Positions 57,140-64,000 of a stretch of 64,000 bases of DNA are shown in pieces (positions within the stretch are counted from its first letter, which is position 1; each line of letters starts with the position of its first letter). The position numbers were made by a program, and so were the translations under genes. The stretch is taken from the NCBI RefSeq assembly GCF_003144035.1, contig NZ_QFWT01000003.1:124001-188000 (forward strand), read 5' to 3'. Source of the stretch: Vibrio albus (lineage in GTDB: Bacteria; Pseudomonadota; Gammaproteobacteria; Enterobacterales; Vibrionaceae). The notes under the pieces are model-generated. The model was not told where the DNA came from, searched no databases, and worked only from the letters and a program-made list of their open reading frames with translations.

Positions 57140-58276
57140 ATGTTTGATTACGAAGTCTTGCGATTTATTTGGTGGGTTCTGGTTGGTGTTCTGCTAATCG
57201 GCTTCACCGTGACTGATGGTTTTGATATGGGGGTTGGTGCCTTAATCCCTGTTATCGGGAAAAGCGACAGTGAACGTCGTGTCATGATTAACTCCATCGC
57301 CCCGCACTGGGATGGTAACCAGGTTTGGTTGATCACCGCAGGTGGTGCTCTGTTTGCTGCATGGCCTCTGGTTTACGCGGTGTCTTTTTCCGGTTTCTAC
57401 CTGGCGATGATTGTGACTCTGGCTGCGCTTTGGTTGCGACCTATTGGCCTGGATTACCGTTCAAAGATTGAAGATCCGAAATGGCGTAATATGTGGGATA
57501 TCGCTATTTCTATTAGTGGTTTTGTTCCGCCAATTATCTTCGGTGTTGCTTTTGGTAACCTGCTGCAGGGTGTGCCATTTACTCTGAATGAGTTTATCAT
57601 GGCTCGTTATGAAGGTTCGTTCTTCGGCCTGCTGAATCCGTTTGCTCTGTTGTGTGGCGTGATCAGTCTGCTGATGTTTTTGTTGCAGGGTTCAGCCTGG
57701 CTACAAATGAAAACGACTGATGATGTATATACTCGCTCCATGGGTGTCAGCCAGCTGTGCGCTGTCCTTCTGATTGTCCTGTTTGTAGGTGCGGGCTTCT
57801 GGGTAAGCAGCATGGATGGTTACGTAGTGAAAAGCGTCATCGATACCATGGCTGATTCTAATCCGCTGAATAAAGAAGTGGCCCGAGAAGCTGGTGCATG
57901 GATGGCAAACTTTGACAAGTATCCTCTGCTTTGGCTGGCTCCTGCTTTGGCGGTGATTATGCCTGTTATTGCTGTCTTTGCGACTCGTCAAGAGAACGGT
58001 GCGCTGGCATTTCTTGCGGCAAGCCTGACTAATGCGGGTGTCATTCTGACTGCTGGCTTTACTATGTTCCCGTTTGTGATGCCGTCTAGCTTAGAACCAA
58101 ACTATAGTCTGACAATGTGGGATTCCACTTCTAGTGAACTGACGCTGCAGATCATGACGATTGTTGCAGCGGTATTTGTACCAATCATTCTTGCGTACAC
58201 TATCTGGGCTTACACTAAGATGTTTGGTCGTCTGGATGCGAAGTTTATTGAAGAAAACAAGAACTCGTTGTACTAA
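57140..58276 (+). CDS. cydB: Cytochrome bd ubiquinol oxidase subunit II
   Basis: Partner of CydA, a 378-residue inner-membrane protein with about eight helices. The family N-terminal F-D-Y-E-V-L-R-F-I-W-W and G-F-D-M-G-V-G-A and the W-D-G-N-Q-V-W motif are present. It starts 16 bases after cydA, with cydX following after 12 bases. Confidence 0.98.
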   Translation: MFDYEVLRFIWWVLVGVLLIGFTVTDGFDMGVGALIPVIGKSDSERRVMINSIAPHWDGNQVWLITAGGALFAAWPLVYAVSFSGFYLAMIVTLAALWLRPIGLDYRSKIEDPKWRNMWDIAISISGFVPPIIFGVAFGNLLQGVPFTLNEFIMARYEGSFFGLLNPFALLCGVISLLMFLLQGSAWLQMKTTDDVYTRSMGVSQLCAVLLIVLFVGAGFWVSSMDGYVVKSVIDTMADSNPLNKEVAREAGAWMANFDKYPLLWLAPALAVIMPVIAVFATRQENGALAFLAASLTNAGVILTAGFTMFPFVMPSSLEPNYSLTMWDSTSSELTLQIMTIVAAVFVPIILAYTIWAYTKMFGRLDAKFIEENKNSLY

Positions 58277-58288
58277 GGAGCAATGACT

Positions 58289-58369
58289 ATGTTGTATTTA
58301 ATTTGGGCGTTCGGTGTATTTGCTGCTTGTGGGTTTGCCGTATATATGACGCAAAAGCTGGATAAATAA
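58289..58369 (+). CDS. cydX: Cytochrome bd small subunit CydX
   Basis: A 26-residue single-helix protein starting M-L-Y-L-I-W-A-F-G-V-F-A and ending K-L-D-K. This small subunit stabilises the oxidase. An AAGGAG site lies 8 bases before the ATG at 58289; an in-frame ATG at 58283 is too close to that site. It is shorter than E. coli CydX but has the same topology. Confidence 0.9.
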   Translation: MLYLIWAFGVFAACGFAVYMTQKLDK

Positions 58370-58396
58370 CTGGACGGTCTTGTACCGTAAACATCA

Positions 58397-58425
58397 AAAG
58401 GGTTCTGTATTCAGAACCCTTTTTT
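58397..58425 (+). terminator. Terminator after cydX
   Basis: AAGGGTTCTG and CAGAACCCTT pair over 10 bp around TATT, followed by a T run, 29 bases after cydX. It separates the cyd operon from ybgC-tol. No ybgE gene, found here in E. coli, lies between. Confidence 0.92.
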
Positions 58426-58617
58426 GATCTCACCGCTTAACCTGTTGTTTATGAAATAATCAATAGGCGTTTAAGAAGTGTGGGGAGATTTCAAATTATT
58501 TAACTTATTTCAAAAAAAGTTAGCTCATTTCGTACTAATGCCATAGTCATGGGGTATAGTAGATTATTCAGATTTTTAGCTCTTAGTTTCTATGAGCTGC
58601 TGCACGAGGGATAAGGT

Positions 58618-59043
58618 TTGCAAGAGAAAGCCGCTTTAGTCTTTCAATGGCCGGTGACTGTCTATTATGAAGATACAGATGCTGGAGGGGTGGTCTATCA
58701 CTCTAATTATTTAAAGTTTTTTGAAAGAGCTCGAACGGAACTACTCCGCAAAGGTGCTGTCTCTCAACAAGTACTTTTGCAGGAAGGTGTGGGCTTTGTT
58801 GTACGCCATATGGACATTGATTTTTTGCAGGGAGCAAAACTTGATGACCATTTAACGGTTCGTACTACGGTTAGTGATCTCAGAAAGGCTTCCTTAGTAT
58901 TTTGTCAGGATATCGTTAATCCTGAAGGAAAAGTATTGTGCCAGACCAAGGTTAAGGTAGCATGCGTGAGCAACGCAAAAATGAAGCCCCAGGCCATGCC
59001 AGAAGATATTTATCATATTTTAAGTCAATATTGCGTTTTATAG
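58618..59043 (+). CDS. ybgC: Acyl-CoA thioesterase YbgC (Tol-Pal associated)
   Basis: A 141-residue hot-dog fold thioesterase with the catalytic Y-E-D-T-D-A-G-G-V-V-Y-H-S-N-Y-L motif (Asp near 18). The start is TTG with GAGGG upstream by about 8 bases. The gene leads the tol-pal cluster, as in E. coli; the Tol link is positional. Confidence 0.95.
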   Translation: MQEKAALVFQWPVTVYYEDTDAGGVVYHSNYLKFFERARTELLRKGAVSQQVLLQEGVGFVVRHMDIDFLQGAKLDDHLTVRTTVSDLRKASLVFCQDIVNPEGKVLCQTKVKVACVSNAKMKPQAMPEDIYHILSQYCVL

Positions 59044-59113
59044 CATTTTTATATACACCGAAGGCCATACCATCGGTTTGATAACCTGAACGAGTTCGTG
59101 GAGTTTAGTTAAA

Positions 59114-59800
59114 GTGACAGCAGAGATTTCTATCATCGATCTTTTTATGCAGGCCGGCTTTTTAGTCAAAATTGTCATGCTTACGCTTTTAGGTATGTCG
59201 ATTGCCTCCTGGACAATGATAATTAAACGCAGCAAAGTCCTGTCGGTCGCCCGCCATGAGCAAGAGCGGTTTGAAGATTCATTCTGGTCAACTCAGGATT
59301 TGTCTCAGCTATATCAGAAGGTAAAAGAACGCAAAGAAGATATTGCCGGTTCGGAAGAAATTTTTTATAGCGGGTTTACTGAGTATGCTCGTCTCAGACG
59401 AACCACTGGTTCATCGAGCGTTTCTGTTATGGAAGGTACAGGAAGAGCAATGCGGGTTGCCGTTGCAAGAGAAGTTGAATCTCTGGAAACAAGCCTTCCG
59501 TTTTTAGCGACGGTTGGATCCATCAGCCCTTATATCGGCCTGTTTGGTACGGTTTGGGGAATTATGAATGCCTTTATTGCTCTGGGTGAAGTAAAACAGG
59601 CAACCTTGTCGATGGTTGCCCCGGGTATTGCCGAGGCATTGGTGGCGACAGCAATGGGCCTGTTTGCTGCGATACCTGCCGTTATGGCCTACAACCGCCT
59701 GAGCAATCGAGTGAGTAAACTGGAACACGCCTACGCTACTTTTTCCGAAGAGTTTTACAGCATTCTTCATCGTCAGTCTATGAGTGAAAAGGACGCATAG
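59114..59800 (+). CDS. tolQ: Tol-Pal system protein TolQ
   Basis: Inner-membrane proton-motor subunit of 228 residues with three helices (about 15-35, 135-158, 168-192) and a cytoplasmic loop. It belongs to the MotA/TolQ/ExbB family and partners TolR to energise TolA. GTG start. The stop is one base before the tolR start. Confidence 0.97.
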   Translation: MTAEISIIDLFMQAGFLVKIVMLTLLGMSIASWTMIIKRSKVLSVARHEQERFEDSFWSTQDLSQLYQKVKERKEDIAGSEEIFYSGFTEYARLRRTTGSSSVSVMEGTGRAMRVAVAREVESLETSLPFLATVGSISPYIGLFGTVWGIMNAFIALGEVKQATLSMVAPGIAEALVATAMGLFAAIPAVMAYNRLSNRVSKLEHAYATFSEEFYSILHRQSMSEKDA

Positions 59801-59801
59801 C

Positions 59802-60251
59802 ATGGCGGGCTATCAACCAAAGAAAAGAAAGCTCACTGCTGAAATTAATGTTGTTCCTTATATTGATGTTATGTTGGTGCTGTTAATTATTTTTATGGTG
59901 ACGTCGCCTTTTGTTACTCAGGGGGTAGAGGTTGACCTGCCTGATACGTCCGTAGCTAAGACCGCTTCTGATATCGCAGGTGATAGCGATGCCAGTTTTA
60001 TCATTGTTGAGATTGATAGTGACGGTAATCTGGGATTGAGCGTTAATGATGAACCTGTAGTCAGAGGCCTTTCGTTGCAGGAAGTTATCGTTAGGGTGAA
60101 AGCAGAGCTGTCACTTGCGCCGACATCTCCGGTAGCCGTTGGCGGTGATGCAGCAACACCCTATGCGGATGTGGTATTGGTATTAGATGAACTGAATCAG
60201 GCCGGCATCCAGAAAGTCGGTTTGTTGACGGAAATCAGGGAACAGTCTTAG
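59802..60251 (+). CDS. tolR: Tol-Pal system protein TolR
   Basis: Partner of TolQ of 149 residues. A single N-terminal helix contains the proton-carrying Asp in N-V-V-P-Y-I-D-V-M-L-V-L-L-I-I-F, and the rest is periplasmic. The ATG at 59802 follows tolQ directly; an upstream in-frame ATG lies in tolQ. Confidence 0.97.
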   Translation: MAGYQPKKRKLTAEINVVPYIDVMLVLLIIFMVTSPFVTQGVEVDLPDTSVAKTASDIAGDSDASFIIVEIDSDGNLGLSVNDEPVVRGLSLQEVIVRVKAELSLAPTSPVAVGGDAATPYADVVLVLDELNQAGIQKVGLLTEIREQS

Positions 60252-60257
60252 CCGTAA

Positions 60258-61313
60258 ATGAAAAACGACAATAATTACAAATCAGCCATAGCTATTTCTC
60301 TGGTATTGCACCTTGCATTACTGGCGGTATTAATCTGGGGGTCAGATTTTAGTATGTCCCAGCCAAAACCGACAGGAAATATGGTTCAGGCTGTAGTCAT
60401 CGATCCTCAGCTTGTGCAACGTCAGGCCCGAGAAATCAGACAGCAGCGGGAAGCCGCTTCCAAAGCGGAGCAAGAACGACTGGATAAACTGCGTAAGCAG
60501 AGTGAGCTCCTGGAGAAGAACCGCAGAGAGGAAGAAGAGCGGATCCGGAAGTTAAAAGAGGATAAAGCCAGGGCGGAAAAAGAAGCTCGTGAAGCGACAA
60601 AGCAGCGCAAACTTGAACAGGAACGTGTTCGTAAAGAGCAGGAAAAAATTAAACAGGAAAAAGAGCGCCTGCGTCGGGAACAGGAACTCACAGCAAAAGC
60701 CGAAGCTGAACGGAAGCAAAAACAGGAAGCGATTAGGCGTGCAGAAGAAGAACGTTTGGCTAAACAGGCAGCGATAGAAAAAGCTGAAAAAGAGCGATTA
60801 GCCAGAGAGAAGGCTGCTCAGGAAGCGAAAGCGGCTGCTGAAAAAGCGGAGCGTGAACGTGTTGCAAAAGAGAAAGCAGCCAAGAAAGCAGCAGAGAAAG
60901 CGCGGAAAGAACAGGAACGTCTGAAACGTCTTGAGCGTGAGAGGAAAGAGCAAGAGGCTGCACTTGGCGATATTTTTTCTGGTCTGGAAACCGAGTCTGT
61001 TCAGAATTCAGCCGCAAAGCAAAGGCATGTCGCTTCTGAAAAAGAACGTTATGGAGCCATTTATACGCAGCTTATACAAAATAACCTGCTGATGGAGGAC
61101 TCCTTCAGGGGAAAGTCGTGTAAAGTGAGTCTGCGGCTGTTACCGACAGGCTCTGGTGCGATATTAAGCAATGTTTCTGTAATGGAAGGCGACAGCCGTT
61201 TATGTTCGGCGACAAAAAGGGCGGTTGCCCAGGTTAATAGCTTTCCACTGCCCGCGGATAAAGAGATTGTCGACGAGCTTAAGAATATTATCTTAACCGT
61301 TATCCCTGAATAG
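60258..61313 (+). CDS. tolA: Tol-Pal system protein TolA
   Basis: Links the inner-membrane motor to TolB-Pal across the periplasm. It has 351 residues: a membrane anchor (about 10-28), a very long Lys/Glu/Ala/Arg-rich helix (about 55-240), and a globular domain III at the C-terminus. The repeated sequence of the helix is normal for TolA and not a sign of error. Confidence 0.97.
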   Translation: MKNDNNYKSAIAISLVLHLALLAVLIWGSDFSMSQPKPTGNMVQAVVIDPQLVQRQAREIRQQREAASKAEQERLDKLRKQSELLEKNRREEEERIRKLKEDKARAEKEAREATKQRKLEQERVRKEQEKIKQEKERLRREQELTAKAEAERKQKQEAIRRAEEERLAKQAAIEKAEKERLAREKAAQEAKAAAEKAERERVAKEKAAKKAAEKARKEQERLKRLERERKEQEAALGDIFSGLETESVQNSAAKQRHVASEKERYGAIYTQLIQNNLLMEDSFRGKSCKVSLRLLPTGSGAILSNVSVMEGDSRLCSATKRAVAQVNSFPLPADKEIVDELKNIILTVIPE

Positions 61314-61361
61314 TAAGAGAAAGCGTTAAGAAAAGAGTAGTAAGGAAAAAAGGATACCACT

Positions 61362-62714
61362 GTGATTAAACAACTTATTACTGGATTGTTTTTAGTTTGC
61401 TTAAGTGTGAGTAATGTTGCGCATGCGGCACTAGAACTGGTGATTACGGAAGGCATCGATTCCGCCCGACCGATAGCCATCGTCCCTTTTAAATGGGAAG
61501 GGAAGCAGCCTCTTCCTCAGGATGTCTCTGCTGTGATTGCCTCAGACCTGCAACGTAGCGGTAAGTTTAGCCCTGTGTCAGTGAATAAAATGCCACAGAC
61601 ACCCTATAAAGATACTGATGTGAACTTTGATGCCTGGACAGGGATGGGGGTTGATTCCCTCCTGACCGGGACGATTACTCAGGATGCACAAGGTAATTAT
61701 ATTATCTCCTATCAGCTGATTGATGTGATTCGGGGGCAGTTAACTGGCGGGCAGAGTAAAGCGCTGGACAGTGCCGGCCAATTGGTTCTGTCTAAGGATC
61801 ACATCCTGTTCAATAAGAGGGCAACGGTGCCGGGTCGTCGCCTGAGAGAGTACGCTCACCGTATTTCAGATTTGGTTTATGAGCAGCTCACAGGAGATAA
61901 AGGCGCATTCCTGACCCGTATTGCTTATGTTGTGGTCAATGACAAAGAAAAATATCCGTACCAACTTCGTATCGCCGATTATGACGGATATAACGAGCGA
62001 TTAGTTCTTCGTTCAAAGCAGCCTTTGATGTCTCCGGCCTGGTCACCGGATGGAAGAAACCTGGCCTACGTCAGCTTTCAGAATGGTCAGGCAGAAATCT
62101 TCATGATGGATATCTATTCGGGTAAGCGAGAAAAATTAACGTCATTCCCTCGTCATAATGGTGCGCCAAGATTCTCTCCTGACGGTAAAACGCTTGCGCT
62201 GGTACTTTCTAAAACGGGAAGCCTTCAGGTATACACTCTCGATCTGGAAAGCCGAAAACTGAGGCAGATTACGCGGGGAAGATCAAATAATACGGAACCT
62301 TTCTGGTATCCGGATGGGCGATCCCTTATTTTTACGTCTGATCGGGGTGGTAAACCACAGATATATCGAGTAAATTTGGATAGCGGCTCGACAGATCGAC
62401 TGACTTGGCAGGGTAGCCAAAATTTAGGGGGGCAGATTACTCCGGACGGACGTTTTATGATTATGGTAAATCGTTCTGCTTCTGGATTTAATCTCGCCAA
62501 ACAAGATTTGGAAACAGGGGCGGTTCAGGTTCTTACCAAAACGCTGCTTGATGAGTCTCCAAGTATTGCACCAAATGGTGGTATGGTCATTTATAGTTCG
62601 ATGTTCAGAAAGAAAAATGTGCTTTCTATGGTATCTATCGATGGCCGATTTAAAGCTAGATTACCGGCAACAAATGGGCGCGTTCGAGCACCCGCCTGGT
62701 CACCGTTTTTGTAG
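61362..62714 (+). CDS. tolB: Tol-Pal system protein TolB
   Basis: Periplasmic protein of 450 residues: a signal peptide ending A-H-A-A, an N-terminal domain and a six-bladed beta-propeller with S-P-D-G / W-S-P-D-G-R repeats that binds Pal. It starts at GTG after AAAAAGGA. Confidence 0.97.
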   Translation: MIKQLITGLFLVCLSVSNVAHAALELVITEGIDSARPIAIVPFKWEGKQPLPQDVSAVIASDLQRSGKFSPVSVNKMPQTPYKDTDVNFDAWTGMGVDSLLTGTITQDAQGNYIISYQLIDVIRGQLTGGQSKALDSAGQLVLSKDHILFNKRATVPGRRLREYAHRISDLVYEQLTGDKGAFLTRIAYVVVNDKEKYPYQLRIADYDGYNERLVLRSKQPLMSPAWSPDGRNLAYVSFQNGQAEIFMMDIYSGKREKLTSFPRHNGAPRFSPDGKTLALVLSKTGSLQVYTLDLESRKLRQITRGRSNNTEPFWYPDGRSLIFTSDRGGKPQIYRVNLDSGSTDRLTWQGSQNLGGQITPDGRFMIMVNRSASGFNLAKQDLETGAVQVLTKTLLDESPSIAPNGGMVIYSSMFRKKNVLSMVSIDGRFKARLPATNGRVRAPAWSPFL

Positions 62715-62747
62715 CGACTAAGTTTTAATATATAAGGAAGAAATAAG

Positions 62748-63290
62748 ATGCAACTTAATAAGGTTCTCAAAGGGCTTCTAATTGCGCTACCAGTATTGGC
62801 TGTTACTGCATGTAGCTCAAGCGATGACGCAGCAGATGCTTCAATGGAACAAACAACTAACCAGCAGCAAACAGGCTCTCAGGAGACAACAGATACAACG
62901 GTTGTTACTCCAATGAATACAGAGTCTCAGCTTTCTGAACAAGAACTGCAAGAGCTTAAACTGCGTGAAAATCAAACTGTGTTCTTTGCGTTCGACAACG
63001 CTACAGTATCTGGTGATTACGAAGAAATGCTGGCTGCTCATGCTGCATACCTGAGCAAAAACCCGACCATCAATGTAAAAGTTGAAGGTCACGCCGATGA
63101 GCGTGGTACGCCAGAGTACAACATTGCGCTGGGTGAACGTCGTGCTGAAGCCGTTTCTAAGTACCTTCAGGCATTAGGTGTTCAGGCTGATCAAATCCAG
63201 ATCATGAGCTACGGTGAAGAAAAACCCCTGGTTCTTGGTCAGAGTGAAGAAGCCTATGCGAAAAACCGTCGTGCGGTTATCGTATACTAA
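62748..63290 (+). CDS. pal: Peptidoglycan-associated lipoprotein Pal
   Basis: Outer-membrane lipoprotein with Cys22 in the lipobox V-T-A-C, a low-complexity Gln/Thr linker and an OmpA-like peptidoglycan-binding domain ([14 protein letters not shown]). It has 180 residues. It binds TolB and peptidoglycan to keep the envelope together during division. Confidence 0.98.
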   Translation: MQLNKVLKGLLIALPVLAVTACSSSDDAADASMEQTTNQQQTGSQETTDTTVVTPMNTESQLSEQELQELKLRENQTVFFAFDNATVSGDYEEMLAAHAAYLSKNPTINVKVEGHADERGTPEYNIALGERRAEAVSKYLQALGVQADQIQIMSYGEEKPLVLGQSEEAYAKNRRAVIVY

Positions 63291-63302
63291 TCGGGATTGA
63301 TT

Positions 63303-64000
63303 ATGTTCAGTAACTTTAAGCGCGCTGTTTCGCTTACGTTGCTGGCGAGTGTGGCGGGTGGTGTATCCGCCGCACCAGCTCCAGTATCTGATGTAAACAG
63401 CACCACGCCTAACTCCGTTAATGCTTCTTCAGCACAACCACGGGAAACTGACGTTCAGCGTCTTGAACGTTTGCTTAATAATCGTAGCCGTGTTCAGGTG
63501 CAGATGCAGCAGCAGCTGGACAGTATGTCGGCTGAAATTCAGCAATTACGTGGAATGGTTGAGCGTAACCAGTACGATATGAAGCAAATGTTGGAACGAC
63601 AGAAAGAGCTTTTCATCGAACTGGATCGTGTTCGAAGCGGGTTGAAAGCGAATGAGCAACCGGCAGCGGTTAATCCGGAAACGCTTCAGAATGCCGATGA
63701 TACCGGATCTTCTGACAGCGGTACCTATACCGTTAATATAGATGAAGAGGCTGCTTATAAATCAGCCGTTGATTTAATTCTGAAAAAAAAGGATTACGTC
63801 GGAGCTATCGCTGCATTTAAGAAGTTCCAGGAAGATTTTCCTGAGTCTAACTTTGCACCAAACGCACATTACTGGCTGGGGCAGTTATATTTTGCGCAAA
63901 AGCAGGATATAGAAGCGGCAAAGAGCTTCGCTTCAGTTATCGCGTATGAAGACTCAAACAAACGTGCGGATTCATTGGTTAAATTAGGTGATATTGCCAG
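63303..64000 (+). CDS. cpoB: Cell division coordinator CpoB (partial, 3' end outside the window)
   Basis: The first 232 codons are present; the stop is beyond the window. A signal peptide (S-A-A-P near 22) is followed by a coiled-coil N-terminal region and the start of tetratricopeptide repeats (Y-K-S-A-V-D-L-I-L-K-K...A-I-A-A-F-K-K-F-Q). CpoB (YbgF) links PBP1B and Tol in cell envelope constriction. Last gene of the tol-pal cluster. Confidence 0.93.
   Translation, partial: MFSNFKRAVSLTLLASVAGGVSAAPAPVSDVNSTTPNSVNASSAQPRETDVQRLERLLNNRSRVQVQMQQQLDSMSAEIQQLRGMVERNQYDMKQMLERQKELFIELDRVRSGLKANEQPAAVNPETLQNADDTGSSDSGTYTVNIDEEAAYKSAVDLILKKKDYVGAIAAFKKFQEDFPESNFAPNAHYWLGQLYFAQKQDIEAAKSFASVIAYEDSNKRADSLVKLGDIA

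Noticed and set aside
58370..58617. ybgE between cydX and ybgC
   Set aside because: No open frame of proper length was found on the plus strand, and a terminator fills the start of the gap.
60422..60691. Ser/Arg/Cys-rich frame antisense to tolA
   Set aside because: It is the complement of the Lys/Glu/Ala repeats of TolA domain II and not a gene.
60258..61313. Low-complexity Lys/Glu/Ala stretch in tolA as a sign of error
   Set aside because: TolA domain II is always a long charged helix of this kind.

Overview
The window reads as a chromosomal core segment of a Vibrionaceae bacterium, most likely a Vibrio species. The evidence is the gene order (lrp-ftsK-lolA-rarA-serS; aspS-ruvCAB-cydABX-ybgC-tolQRAB-pal-cpoB), a small porin ending in Phe, a lysine riboswitch on an NhaC-type transporter and a Vibrio-type his operon with a His-rich leader. 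No rRNA, tRNA, prophage, insertion sequence or CRISPR array was recognised.

Layout. 1-2.7 kb: a secreted alginate-lyase-like protein and a METTL25/RRNAD1-like methyltransferase. 2.7-11.1 kb: alanine dehydrogenase divergent from lrp, then ftsK, lolA, rarA and serS. 11.1-17.3 kb: a fused arsenate reductase/ArsR protein, then the biotin locus with bioA divergent from bioBFCD around a BirA operator. 17.4-22.3 kb: htpX, with rsmS-priC, a TauE/SafE exporter and dinG on the minus strand. 22.9-29.0 kb: porin, DUF2057 protein, guanosine kinase, hns and the lysine-riboswitch transporter. 29.2-36.8 kb: the complete hisGDCBHAFI operon behind a 15-residue leader with five consecutive His codons and a terminator/attenuator. 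36.8-40.4 kb: formaldehyde detoxification (fghA, adhC) with a divergent LysR regulator, then a YchJ-family protein. 40.4-50.5 kb: an EAL-HDOD protein, lpxH, ppiB, cysS, tdk, a three-gene ATP-grasp/7TM-transglutaminase/retropepsin-like locus, and cmoAB. 50.8-64 kb: aspS, ruvCAB, cydABX with FNR-type boxes upstream, and the Tol-Pal operon; cpoB is cut by the window end.

The most notable non-genic content is a modular family of intergenic palindromic repeats. Nine copies share a GCTTCGCTT core (or the one-base variant GCTACGCTT). They sit between genes, often end inside stop codons, and one lies within the his operon between hisH and hisA. One copy runs into a TCTCTAG heptamer tandem array. Shorter REP-like hairpins (about 28-32 bp) and one long hairpin (about 124 bp) are also scattered.

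Most genes are well-known housekeeping genes. The better candidates for something less described are the ArsC-ArsR fusion without ars neighbours or a canonical As(III) site, the three-gene peptide-ligase/retropepsin locus, a Cys-rich 29-codon frame followed by a terminator-like hairpin just before the riboswitch, a DinG with an altered iron-sulfur Cys pattern, and the repeat family. All calls are from reading the sequence; no database search was run.
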